A stretch of DNA of 11,514 bases from Baffinella frigidus (taxonomy: Eukaryota > Cryptophyceae > Cryptomonadales > Baffinellaceae), in contig MU646636.1 in the NCBI GenBank assembly GCA_026770585.1, positions 325,241 through 336,754 on the forward strand. The letters run 5' to 3'. Each line of letters starts with the position of its first letter. Within the stretch, counting starts at the first letter, position 1. The notes below the pieces were generated by a model, which saw nothing but the letters and a program-made list of their open reading frames with translations, was not told the DNA's origin and did no database searches. Below, one piece after another: positions 1-6,585 of the stretch. The translations under genes and the position numbers were made by a program.

Positions 1-570
1 CATCGACTATTATGTAAATGAAGGTAATGTGAAGGGTGGCACAGTGTACATGTAGCGTGTGTGGCAGAAGCTCTCCATCGTGCCCAACCCCCGGCCCCTG
101 ACGCCTCTGACAGGAGGCGCAAATTCAGCCAACATTTCCATGGAAATGGCTTCCGGGAGAGTTAGCTACCTCCGGGGGAAATGTCGACTTATCCGAGCAA
201 TTTATGTACGAGAAAGAGTTGTAATGCTAGCAGGATGTGTGCCCGGGACCAGGAAAAGGGCTTCGTGTACCTAGTGGAGCGCAGAGGGACTCTGGCAGGG
301 CGCTTGGCAAAGGGCGCTCGGCGCGAGAGAGTTACTTGACACCCATCTGCTCTACATGTACAGAGAGTGTACATATAGCCCGTTTTTTTCCTCGCTTCGC
401 GGCGTTGCACGCTGACCGCGTGCCAGTCGATTGCACAAAGGTCTAGCTCCGCCTCAGAGAGCGCTATCAATATTTTTTTTGAAACAATAAACTGGCAGTT
501 TGGGCCAGTTTGTTTGGTGAAAAACTGAAAAACAGTTCCAATCACCAGACAGTTTCGGTTTTCAACAAAA
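1..570. other. gene-poor left edge with short inverted repeats
   Basis: I recognise no gene here. The frames that stay open give low-complexity or unfamiliar peptides with no motif. Visible structure: the 8-base palindrome TACATGTA at 47-54 and again at 353-360; a short hairpin at 489-511, where AAACTGGC faces GCCAGTTT across a 7-base loop; and an AT-rich stretch around 468-545 with a T8 run. The AT-rich part may be a spacer or promoter region, but nothing decides this. Confidence 0.5.
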
Positions 571-1128
571 ATGGTACATACGAGACTGGCTGGTGGGTTC
601 TCCTCTGGGTTGCACTACAAAACGATGGTAGTTATGAGACAGGTTGATGGGTTCTCGTCGGCCACACTGCATCCTAAAGCTTTGAAACTGTATCCAGAAT
701 GCTCCCCCAAAACTGCAAAAAGGTGTACCCAACCCCCCAGGCCACTCCAGCTATTCAAAACAAATTGGTGGTAATGGAACTGGTTGGGACTGGTTGATGG
801 GTTCTCGCCGACCGCACTTTTGTACCGAGCAATTGTTATCCAGTACCACGAAAAAAAATGGAAGGATCTGCGAAGGCTACCGTGTAGTGCGCCCCCCCCA
901 CGCGCTGGATCACGCTGGCTAGCTAGGTTTCTACACTCCGACAGCTTACGTGCGTTCGTCGCTCATAACAAACTGTCCCGCCCCCTAGGGCCACCATATC
1001 AGAGTAGGGCGCTAGGCGGGCCTACCGTAGAGTTCTGGGGGGGGGCGGTTTCTTATGAGCGAGGTACCCCTGTACGTGGAGAGACCTTTATTACAACACG
1101 CCATCCCCCCCATCGACGCTGGGTCTGA
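571..1128 (+). pseudogene. degenerate repeat-bearing reading frame, interrupted by one stop
   Basis: One frame runs from the ATG at 571 to 1128 and is broken by a single TAA at 772-774. The peptide contains an imperfect repeat: RLAGGFSSGLHYK (about 583-620), RQVDGFSSATLHPK (about 637-675) and LVDGFSPTALLYR (about 788-825). At DNA level the three copies share a core like GGYTGRTGGGTTCTC. I do not recognise the peptide. It may be the remains of a repeat-containing gene, or simply a tandem DNA repeat that happens to be open. The part after about 840 shows no repeat and has runs of C and G that look non-coding. No splice sites were convincing. Confidence 0.25.
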
Positions 1129-1225
1129 GTAGACCTAGAGAGAGCGGACATGCGCCACCCTCGTAGATATCTGTTGAGACCGTCTTGCCACACTGCTCAT
1201 CTGCTCATCAAAAGTACGCTACAGC
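1129..1225. other. spacer downstream of the minus-strand paralog
   Basis: A short stretch without a recognisable gene. It is the 3' flank of the minus-strand paralog. Similarity to the plus-strand paralog continues a few bases past the stop codon (GGGGGTGCT-RAGCTGT), so the duplicated segment included some 3' flanking sequence. No clear polyadenylation signal is seen. Confidence 0.4.
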
Positions 1226-2037
1226 TCAGCACCCCCGTGCCTCAACCTCCATCAGCATCTTGTGAGAGGGTTTCGGCCAAAGAGAGCCGAAGAACGTTTT
1301 CTTGCGGAACTCGCGCGGCTTGCCTTGGGAGGACTCCTCCCACACCGCGTTTTCCCACGAAGCTCTTTTCGCCACCACCTTCTCGGGGCTCGGGGGGGCG
1401 GCGGTGCTCGAGGCAGCGGTTCTCGAGAACCCTGTTGTCTTAATGCTGCAGCTGCGGGACGAGAACGCGTCGCGCGATTGCGCGGCGGGCTTTGGCAGCG
1501 ACGCCACGACGGGGGGCGCGCAGTCACCCGTCGTGTCGGCGAGCCACCTTGCCATCTCCTTGGACGGAAGTGACTGGTTGAACTCGGCGCTCCCCGTCGA
1601 TAGACGGCGCCCACCCTGCGAAGCGCGATCTTGTCGATCAAGTCGTCGTCATGCCATGCGTCCGAGGACTCGTCCTGGTTGCTCTCCGCGAGCACCGCTC
1701 TGCATTCTGCGATCGCCGCCATGCACTTGTCGATAGCGGCCTGGCTCCTAGGAGACCTTGGCGGCGCCAAGAAAGGCAAGGACACCGACGGAAGCGCCAT
1801 CGTCGCTGGGTTGAAGCTGCGCGTCGCGGTCAAATTTCGAGGGCGGTCGCATGCCGCCATGGAGTTGGGGCGCGCGATAGCTGTGATGTCGTCTGCGAGA
1901 TCCGAGACGCGGCCGCCTTGCGACCCGCTGGCTGTTGCCCGCCGGGAAAGTGAATCTTCGTTCATGTCCTCCTCCGCGGACTTCTCCTCGGGGGAGGCGC
2001 TACCAAACGCGTGGAGCATCTTCTTCATGCTGTTCAA
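1226..2037 (-). pseudogene. frameshifted paralog of the 2497-3132 gene, start codon altered
   Basis: The minus-strand frame opens at 2037 with TTG where the plus-strand paralog has ATG (TTG-AAC-AGC against ATG-AAC-AGC). The next in-frame ATG is at 2028. It encodes an N-terminal motif ending KSAEED, a basic/serine-rich spacer, then the conserved block SPRSQAAIDKC (residues about 94-105) and ECRAVLAES. Near 1620-1640 the homology leaves this frame and resumes in another (KEMARWLADTTGD onward), which runs to a TGA at 1226-1228 and ends EVEARGC. From 2037 to 1226 is 812 bases, so the coding sequence is one base short of a multiple of three. Relative to the paralog it also has about 40 extra residues after RWL. 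I read it as a recently damaged copy. A sequencing error at the shift, or use of the ATG at 2028, would leave it possibly functional. The function of the family is unknown to me. Confidence 0.65.
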
Positions 2038-2496
2038 TGGATGACAATGGAATTTTTATGCCCCTTGCTCAACGGTGCCGCGCGTAAGAAAAAGGCAGGT
2101 TGGGCAATTGGTTGGGCGTCAATTTCCCCGGGTGTGTCTTGTCGAGGAGGCCGGTTTCCCCGAGACAACCAGAGGGAGTGACAGGGGTTGCAACAAAAAT
2201 AACTTTTGTGTGGTAAATAGTCCATTGATTCGAAATCCATTGATGCAAACTACCGGTAAGAAGGTCGCATCAACAGCACCCCCAGGACACCCCAGGTTTA
2301 TTATTCTTTTACATCCCACCGGGTGCGATCTCGCGGCGGTCCGCCTCATCTTGTCTGCGAGAGGACGTACCACACAGATCACGTGTCCCTTGGTGGTAAA
2401 CATCGTTCCCCTTTTTCCCCACGATCCAAGTCTGCTCCCCAACCTTCCAAGGTTCGGCAACCTCACTCACCAGGAAGTACTTTTCTCTCCGACGGC
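2038..2496. promoter_or_regulatory. divergent intergenic region between the two paralogs
   Basis: These 459 bases separate two head-to-head genes, so both promoters, if the genes are active, should lie here. On the minus strand an A/T-rich block (GCATAAAAATTCC, about 2049-2061) sits about 25-30 bases upstream of the ATG at 2028 and could act as a TATA-like element. On the plus side no TATA-like box stands out; pyrimidine-rich sequence (2405-2420 and 2480-2490) precedes the ATG at 2497. Unlike the coding parts, the two 5' flanks do not resemble each other beyond the codons at the start, so the homology begins at about the start codon. The promoter role is inferred from arrangement alone. Confidence 0.35.
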
Positions 2497-3132
2497 ATGA
2501 ACAGCATCAACAAGTTGCTCAACGCGCTCCGCGGCGCCTCCTCCCAGAAGAAGTCCGCGGAGGAGGACGATTCTACGTCCGCGCTCTCGACCTCGCGTCT
2601 CCGCTCTCTTGAAGGCGACAGCACCCAAGCTCGCGCACCCGCCAACTCCCTGACTGCAGGCGACCGCCCTCGCACTTCTGACCACTCAACCACCGACCAG
2701 CCGCGCGCCCTCAAGACGCCCTCGAGGTCGCCAAGGAGCCAGGCCGCTATCGACAAGTGTCTGGCGGCTGTCGAAGAATGCAGAGTGGTGCTAGAGGAGA
2801 GCGCAGCTGACGGGTCCTCGGCCGAGTGCCTTGACGACGACTTGATGCAGGAGTTCGCTCGCCACGCTCGCCACGCCGGCCAGGGGAGCGCCGCACCTAC
2901 CACGGTCGCGAACTCGTGCGAGGAGGACATGCACCGGTGGCTCGAACACGACCCAAACTCCCCCGCCCCCACATCCACATCGCCTGACGGCTGGGTTCGG
3001 GAAAAAATGAAGGACGCTTCTGCAGAAGGGCCGACAGTGTACCGCCCGAAAGTGTTTCGTAAGTCGCCGTATATCCGGCGCCCGAGGCCCTCGCCGGAGA
3101 TGCTGCTGCGGGTTGAGGAGAGGGGGTGCTAA
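2497..3132 (+). CDS. lineage-specific hypothetical protein (211 aa), SPRSQAAIDKC family
   Basis: The ATG at 2497 was chosen because the paralog on the other strand begins to align exactly here; the frame is also open upstream to 2323 but unrelated there. Visible parts: a lysine/leucine-rich N-terminus ending KSAEED (residues 1-24), a serine-rich variable linker (25-76), the conserved block SPRSQAAIDKC followed by ECRVVLEES (about 78-102, probably a short helix), an acidic DDDLMQEF motif (113-120), CEEDMHRWLEHD (141-152), and a basic tail with FRK, PSPEMLLRVEERGC (188-211). A short duplication in the DNA gives RHARHAG (122-128). No signal peptide, membrane segment or known catalytic motif is visible. 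TAA stops it at 3130-3132. I do not recognise the function. The pair may belong to a dispersed multigene family or be cargo of a mobile element. Confidence 0.7.
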   Translation: MNSINKLLNALRGASSQKKSAEEDDSTSALSTSRLRSLEGDSTQARAPANSLTAGDRPRTSDHSTTDQPRALKTPSRSPRSQAAIDKCLAAVEECRVVLEESAADGSSAECLDDDLMQEFARHARHAGQGSAAPTTVANSCEEDMHRWLEHDPNSPAPTSTSPDGWVREKMKDASAEGPTVYRPKVFRKSPYIRRPRPSPEMLLRVEERGC

Positions 3133-3197
3133 GCTGTGAAGCTGGAGAGGGGGTGCTGGGCTGTGAAGCCGGAGAGGGATGCTGAGCTGTGCCGCTC
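3118..3197 (+). repeat. three 27-bp tandem units overlapping the stop codon
   Basis: Units start at 3118, 3145 and 3172, each beginning GAGAGGG and containing TGCT-RRGCTGTG. The first unit carries the last codons and the TAA of the 2497-3132 gene. The later units keep a frame (KLERGCWAVKPERDAELC) after the stop, so the C-terminal ERGC end was copied into the 3' flank. The third unit is the most diverged. Confidence 0.75.
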
Positions 3198-3327
3198 TAG
3201 ACAATTCGAAAAGATTGCAGGGCCCATGAGGTCTCAACCAAGAATGGCTTTGAATCTCAAGAAAAGATGGCTTTTCAATTGGGACTGTGGGCACCACGTG
3301 AGTGATGGTAAACCTGTGAACAACCTC

Positions 3328-3515
3328 TTGCTCGCTGGCTCGCTCTCGCTCGCGCGCGCGTGCTTTCTGTGTGTCTCTCTCTCTCTGTCCCTGTGTCTGT
3401 CTATCTGTCTCTGGCTCTGTCCCTTTGTGTGTGTGTGTCTCTCTCTCTCACACACACACACAAACAGAAACACACAAACACACAAACACACAAACACACA
3501 ACACACAACACACAA
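3328..3515 (+). repeat. composite CT / GT / CA microsatellite
   Basis: A run of CT-, CG-, GT- and CA-rich simple repeats: GCTCGCTCTCGCTCGCGCGCG, then TCTGTGTGTCTCTC-type sequence, then (GT)n, (CT)n, (CA)n and an ACAAACAC-type tract. The GT tract near 3427 and the CA tract near 3450 face each other across CTCTCTCTC and could form a hairpin. Open frames on both strands here are simple-repeat artefacts. Confidence 0.9.
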
Positions 3516-3594
3516 CACTTGCTCGTGGATGAAGCTAACAAAGAGAGAGACCCAACTTTATCAAAACCAGCACGGCCGGAAGCCCTGATGCCCA

Positions 3595-3637
3595 AACCCA
3601 GAACCCTGGACCCTTAACCCAAACCCCTAAACCACGC
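3595..3637 (-). repeat. degenerate telomere-like tract, C-rich on the plus strand
   Basis: Short CCCTAAA-related heptamers (CCCAAAC, CCCTTAAC, CCCCTAAAC) read in the orientation opposite to most arrays further right. The stop codon of the tentative last exon of the minus-strand EVE gene lies inside it. Confidence 0.6.
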
Positions 3638-3685
3638 GGTGCCGGATAGAGAGCTTGCTTGACACCACCACGGCCGCCATGTACG
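3627..3685 (-). CDS. tentative last exon of the EVE-domain gene
   Basis: Read on the minus strand, an acceptor-like CTCTCAG ends at 3686. The frame after it gives YMAAVVVSSKLSIRHRVV and a TAG at 3629-3627. The SSKLSIR part resembles the SRLSVQP segment near the C-terminus of EVE-domain proteins. Against this, the exon needs an incoming phase of 1, whereas the best upstream exon (6585-6528) leaves phase 2, and the distance is nearly 2.9 kb. It may be a decayed terminal exon or chance similarity. Confidence 0.22.
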
Positions 3686-3712
3686 CTGAGAGTAGGACCC
3701 AGCAACAGTACA

Positions 3713-3833
3713 TGGGTTACTCGAAATGAAGGACACGCTCCGCGATGGGTCATAGTAGGCCTATGCCAAGGGCCCTCTGGCCACACTACATGTAGCTAGG
3801 GAGGGTGTGTATCCTGATTTTCGAGTAACGCAT
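3713..3833. repeat. possible small inverted-repeat element
   Basis: About 22 bases at 3713-3734 (ATGGGTTACTCGAAATGAAGGA) recur inverted at 3812-3833 with four mismatches. A third relative lies near 6295-6316 in direct orientation. The interior contains TACATGTA (3787-3794) and a GGCCTATGCC-type segment shared in inverse orientation with 7761-7786. This could be a very small non-autonomous transposon. No target duplication was found. Confidence 0.35.
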
Positions 3834-3864
3834 CTCGAGGCAATGGCTCCAACGTCTGGCGAGG

Positions 3865-3904
3865 CGCAGATGCCTATCCCCGGATAGTCCGGTAGGCATC
3901 TGCG
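3865..3904. repeat. hairpin-forming inverted repeat, 12-bp perfect stem
   Basis: CGCAGATGCCTA at 3865-3876 is perfectly complementary to TAGGCATCTGCG at 3893-3904 around a 16-base loop. The loop has an alternative internal pairing (CTATCC with GGATAG). No U-tract follows, so it does not look like a terminator. It may be a fold-back remnant. Confidence 0.8.
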
Positions 3905-4113
3905 ATAGTCCTCACCCCCCTGGCACAGGGGTTACTCGCGCATGCGGACTCGCACCGCCCCTGGGTGAACCTGCAGAGTGTGCAAGACCTCTACATGTAG
4001 GCCCTCGTTGACCTCAGCCTCGGTGGTGCTGCATACTGCCGGCCGTGTTGCAAGTGACGAAGTGTAACGGAAGGGGTTTCTCGGAAACAACTCTGTCGCT
4101 GGTGGTACACGAT

Positions 4114-4139
4114 ATGCGCACTCTACGTAGCGTGCGCAT
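4114..4139. repeat. 26-bp near-perfect palindrome
   Basis: Arms ATGCGCAC and GTGCGCAT flank the self-complementary CTACGTAG. Only the pair 4122/4131 fails to match. There is essentially no loop, so it could be a dimeric protein-binding site or a cruciform. I see no gene start nearby that would favour an operator. Confidence 0.8.
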
Positions 4140-4380
4140 GCCCTCTCTCTCGGTCCTGCTCAGACACAGCCATGGTGGGGGGGATGCGTCCGTGTTGGTT
4201 TTATTGGTAAAGACCGGGTTGAAGCATAATCAAGGTCTCTCCATGTAGATGTAACCCGACGGAGTGTAGAAACGTATTCTTCGTGGGGGGGAAGCACCAC
4301 ACGCGATCGCCCTTCGCAGATCTCGCCCGGAGGCGTATTCAACTTCACTACCATTTCGGGCCTCTCCGACCCGATTCTAC

Positions 4381-4425
4381 TGGAATTGGAGCCATTCCTG
4401 CCTGCTGGAATTGGAGCCATTCCTG
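4381..4425 (+). repeat. 25-bp tandem duplication
   Basis: TGGAATTGGAGCCATTCCTG appears at 4381-4400 and 4406-4425, separated by CCTGC. Each copy contains a small palindromic core (GGAATTGGAGCCATTCC). The identity of the copies implies a recent duplication. Confidence 0.85.
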
Positions 4426-4497
4426 ATCAGCAGTCCCAAGGCGGGCGGGCCTAAGCAGAATCCTGCTCCGCCAGGCTCACAATGAAGTCCCACTCCT

Positions 4498-5075
4498 AGG
4501 TTAGGGCATAGGGTTTAGGGTTTGGGGTGTGGGTTAAGGGGGGAGGGTCGGGTCCGCGAGCGCCCGCGGAATTGACTTTGGACAAGTCAATTAGCAGAGT
4601 CCCAAAAGTTAAACCTCTCGCCAAAAGTTGACTCCTTGGCCAGTGGTTGAGGGTTTGCGGATTAGGGATTAGGGTTTAGGGTGGCAGGGTTTAGGGTTTA
4701 GGGTGTAGGGTGCAGGGTGCAGGGTTTAGGGTGTACGGATTAGGGTTTAGGGTTTAGGGTTTAGGCAAGACCTCTTCAGAGGCAGGCTGGCTGCAGAGAC
4801 GCGGGCCGCGCTGGTGGCTCAGGTTGAGGGTTTCGGGTTTAGGGTTGAGGGTTTAGAATTTAGGTTGAGAGAGGGTTTAGGGTTTAGGGCTTAGGGTTTA
4901 GGGCTTATGGTTTAGGGTTTCGGGTTCAGGGTTCGGGGTGCAGGGTGTAGGGTGTAGAGTGTGGGGTGCAGGGTGCAGGGTGTATGGTGTAGGGCGTAGA
5001 GTGTAGGGTGTAGGGTGCAGGGTGCAGGGTGCAGGGTGCAGGGTGAAGGGTGCAGGGTGTAGGGTGAAGGGTGTA
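4498..5075 (+). repeat. long degenerate telomere-like region, TTTAGGG passing into GTGYAGG
   Basis: Arrays at about 4498-4546, 4645-4765, 4823-4925 and 4925-5075. The first three consist mainly of TTTAGGG with point variants (TTGAGGG, TTTCGGG). From about 4930 to 5070 the unit changes to TGTAGGG/TGCAGGG while keeping the seven-base period. Between arrays, 4766-4822 and 4547-4644 are unrelated; the latter contains AATTGACTT facing AAGTCAATT (4569-4590), similar to part of the 52-bp dispersed repeat. Frames open through the array (for example minus strand 5453-4926) encode CTLHPAP-type peptide repeats and are artefacts of the heptamer. Confidence 0.85.
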
Positions 5076-5154
5076 GAGATTTGTTTTTGGACCTGCTCGG
5101 AGACAGGGTAGAATGAGAAATGTGGGACGCGGAGTAGGGTTAGGCCCCTGGCGC

Positions 5155-5206
5155 ACTATTCTGATGTTGGCATGCTGGGTTCGCGGTACAAACCAGTCAA
5201 CTTTGG
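5155..5206 (+). repeat. 52-bp dispersed repeat, copy R1
   Basis: Begins ACTATTCTGATGTTGG and ends GTCAACTTTGG, with the core GCGGTACAAA that is invariant in all five copies. The ends of the consensus are an inverted repeat (AAGTTGAC / GTCAACTT). This copy is diverged at its left end. Confidence 0.8.
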
Positions 5207-5274
5207 CACGGGAAGGGTCTCTGAGGGCGCGGGTGGGGGGGGGGGCTGCGCAGGTCCACGAGCGCCCCTGTTGG

Positions 5275-5326
5275 ACTATTCCTAAGTTGACATGTGGGTT
5301 TTGCGGTACAAATTGGTCAACGTTGG
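5275..5326 (+). repeat. 52-bp dispersed repeat, copy R2
   Basis: Begins ACTATTCCTAAGTTGACA, has the GCGGTACAAA core and ends GTCAACGTTGG. It lies 120 bases from R1. The surrounding DNA is also partly duplicated: a GACAGG...GGGACGCGGAG segment occurs both before R1 (about 5100-5135) and after R2 (about 5360-5395). Confidence 0.8.
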
Positions 5327-5648
5327 CGCGAGAAAGGGCCTCGGGAGGGACCAGCTTGGAGACAGGCTGGCAGGAGAGGCGCGGGACGCGGAGGAGCGTG
5401 AGGTTCGATAGCGCCCCGTCCCTGCTCCAACACCCAGCGTCACCTTCATGCAAGAGAGTTCAGGCTTTGGAGAAGGCTCAGCTTCGCGAGCGCGCCGTCC
5501 CTGCACCGCCACACCGCTTCAGGGGGTATGGTCTAGGGGTTATGCAGGGCCAAGGGGCTATTTAGGGTAGGGTTCCTGCACCGCCCGAGCGATTGCTTCA
5601 TTGCACCTTCGCAATTTCATCTCGGAACAAGACACAACCTGTCCAGAT
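5327..5648. other. no gene recognised
   Basis: GC-rich sequence with part of the duplication around R1/R2 (GACAGGCTGGCAGG...GCGCGGGACGCGG) and a few isolated heptamer fragments near 5530-5575. The open frames contain no recognisable motif and mostly cross the 52-bp repeats. Confidence 0.45.
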
Positions 5649-5695
5649 TTATGCTATTCTAAGCCTTGGGTGTATGCCTAAAATAGCATATCCAC
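5649..5695. repeat. short hairpin next to the fold-back element
   Basis: TATGCTATT near 5650 faces AATAGCATA near 5686, with further partial pairing of CTAAGCC and GCCTAAA toward the loop. CTAAGCCT here matches the direct repeats flanking the fold-back element just to the right, so both structures may derive from one family. Confidence 0.5.
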
Positions 5696-5703
5696 CCTTA
5701 GCT

Positions 5704-5928
5704 TAAGCCTTGTAGAGCGGGTCTCTCATTAGTTGACACGATTCGGACCTCGAAAAGCAAATTAGTAACGAACAAAATCAGTCAACTTGTGTAGTAACTT
5801 TCATTGCGTAAAAAAAAGAATCTTCATTTCAATGAAAACTACTACACAAGTTGACTGATTTTGTTCGTTACTAATTTGCTTTTCGAGGTCCGAATCGTGT
5901 CAACTAATGAGAGACCCGCTCTAAGCCT
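5704..5928. mobile_element. 211-bp fold-back element with perfect 84-bp arms (MITE-like)
   Basis: Bases 5713-5796 are exactly complementary to 5840-5923: all 84 pairs match. After a 2-base mismatch the pairing resumes for 8 more (TTTCATTG / CAATGAAA, 5799-5806 with 5830-5837... order reversed), leaving a loop of about 23 bases that contains A8. TAAGCCT flanks the element on both sides (5704-5710 and 5922-5928) and may be a 7-base target duplication, though the right copy overlaps the outermost pair. It is too short to code for anything. Perfect arms mean recent origin or ongoing correction. A transcript across it would fold into a long duplex able to feed a Dicer pathway if the host has one. 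Confidence 0.8.
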
Positions 5929-6230
5929 AAGATAGCGAGACCGATTCTGTCTTGTTCAAAAAATTAAATGGAGCCATCATTTGAGAGGCCAGACACGCTC
6001 CAGATTCATTCAACAGTGCCCCGCCTCTTCACCACACCGACCTTCGGCTTTACGCGAGGGTTTAGGGTTTAGAGTTATGGGTTTACTAGTAGGGTTTCTT
6101 GAACAGGCCCCCTGAACGCTGCAAGACCAGGCATCTGCAACCCCAAACCTCTACATCAACGCTCAACGCTCAACGCCAAATCCTCAACGCTCAACCCGCA
6201 AGGCACGAGACGCGGAGGGGGGGCACTTAC
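5929..6230. other. no gene recognised; short heptamer tract
   Basis: Non-coding-looking sequence with a short TTTAGGG tract (about 6057-6080), one ACTAGT site (6085-6090) and a CTCAACG-rich tract (6160-6195, CAACGCTCAACGC...). The right edge meets a splice-donor-like CACAA/GTAAGT read on the minus strand at 6229-6230. Confidence 0.45.
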
Positions 6231-6310
6231 TTGTGTGTCTTCAGCAGAAGTCAGGGTGCTTCATAGCGGCTAGTATCATCCAGCGACAGTACTGGGGTTG
6301 CTCGAAAATA
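6231..6310 (-). pseudogene. composite exon remnant at the 3' side of the EVE gene
   Basis: On the minus strand the 3' border reads AAGACACACAA followed by GTAAGT, matching the 3' border of the E exons. The sequence upstream of it (CCAGTACTGTCGCTGG, about 6280-6296) instead resembles the region upstream of the tentative last exon at 3627-3685 (CCATGTACTGTTGCTGG). Every frame has a stop. It looks like a fusion or remnant of two exon types and is probably not used. Confidence 0.3.
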
Positions 6311-6332
6311 AGGATTTAGGGTTTAGACTGAC

Positions 6333-6385
6333 ATGTGTGTCTTGATCTCCGTGAGGGTGACCAGTCGCGTCAGCTCCAGAACTGT
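6333..6385 (-). pseudogene. E-type exon copy E3 of the EVE gene (phase-incompatible)
   Basis: Minus-strand reading gives TVLELTRLVTLTEIKTH, close to the intact E exon (TVRQLKRQVTLTELKTH). CCCACAG precedes it and GTCAGT follows. Its length of 53 bases would put the downstream frame out of step with the intact exon (58 bases), so as delimited here it cannot simply replace it. The protein-level conservation (VTLTE-KTH) with silent changes suggests that it was once coding. Confidence 0.6.
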
Positions 6386-6389
6386 CTGT

Positions 6390-6513
6390 GGGGTTGACTG
6401 GTGATAGTAAATGCCACTTGGGGTTGACTGGTGATAGTAAATCTTACTAGTAAATCACACCAGTGATAGTAAATCTTACCAGTGATAGTAAATGTTACTA
6501 GTGGGAGTAAAGA
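6390..6513 (+). repeat. tandem GTGATAGTAAAT repeats
   Basis: GGGGTTGACTGGTGATAGTAAAT occurs at 6390-6412 and 6420-6442 (period 30). CAGTGATAGTAAATCTTAC then occurs at 6461 and, with one change, at 6480 (period 19). The repeats end in TTACTAGT motifs. They lie in the intron between E2 and E3 and are unrelated to the telomeric heptamer. Confidence 0.85.
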
Positions 6514-6527
6514 GGAAGAGGACTCAC

Positions 6528-6585
6528 TTGTGGGTCTTGAGTTCCGTGAGGGTCACTTGCCGCTTCAGCTGCCGCACTGTCTTCA
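6528..6585 (-). CDS. EVE gene exon E2 (intact)
   Basis: 58 bases between CTCGCAG and GTGAGT. Enters in phase 1, completing a valine codon with the G left by the exon at 8124-8058, and leaves two bases (AA). Encodes VKTVRQLKRQVTLTELKTH, the strand-helix segment that in the family follows the W..VDV strand (VRxLxRxVTLxELK pattern). The donor is close to consensus. The exon that should follow is not securely found. Confidence 0.8.

Larger units (their letters stand above)
3905..4497. other. gene-poor stretch with palindrome and short tandem repeat
   Basis: No gene is recognised. It holds a second CTACATGTAG palindrome (3991-4000) and a 26-bp palindrome (4114-4139) with a single mismatched pair, ATGCGCAC arms around CTACGTAG. 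It also holds a 25-bp tandem duplication beginning TGGAATTGGAGCCATTCCTG at 4381 and again at 4406. The frame at 4045-4248 has no recognisable motif. Confidence 0.5.

Noticed and set aside
1262-1953. Several plus-strand frames of 100-144 residues
   Set aside because: They are antisense to the minus-strand paralog, whose homology to 2497-3132 shows the true strand.
2463-3297. Minus-strand frames of 168-171 residues opposite the intact paralog
   Set aside because: Antisense shadows in GC-rich coding DNA; no homology beyond that of the sense gene.
3234-3617. Overlapping frames on both strands rich in Cys/Val or Ser/Leu/Thr
   Set aside because: Products of the CT/GT/CA microsatellite.
3865-3904. 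Rho-independent terminator
   Set aside because: Good stem but no T-run, and the surroundings are eukaryotic.
4926-5453. 175-residue minus-strand frame with CTLHPAP-like peptide repeats
   Set aside because: The repeats are translations of the GTGYAGG heptamer, and the rest crosses the 52-bp repeats R1 and R2. No independent coding signal.
6390-6513. CRISPR-like array from the evenly spaced GTGATAGTAAAT repeats
   Set aside because: Periods are 30 then 19, there are no unique spacers of constant length, and the locus is eukaryotic intron.
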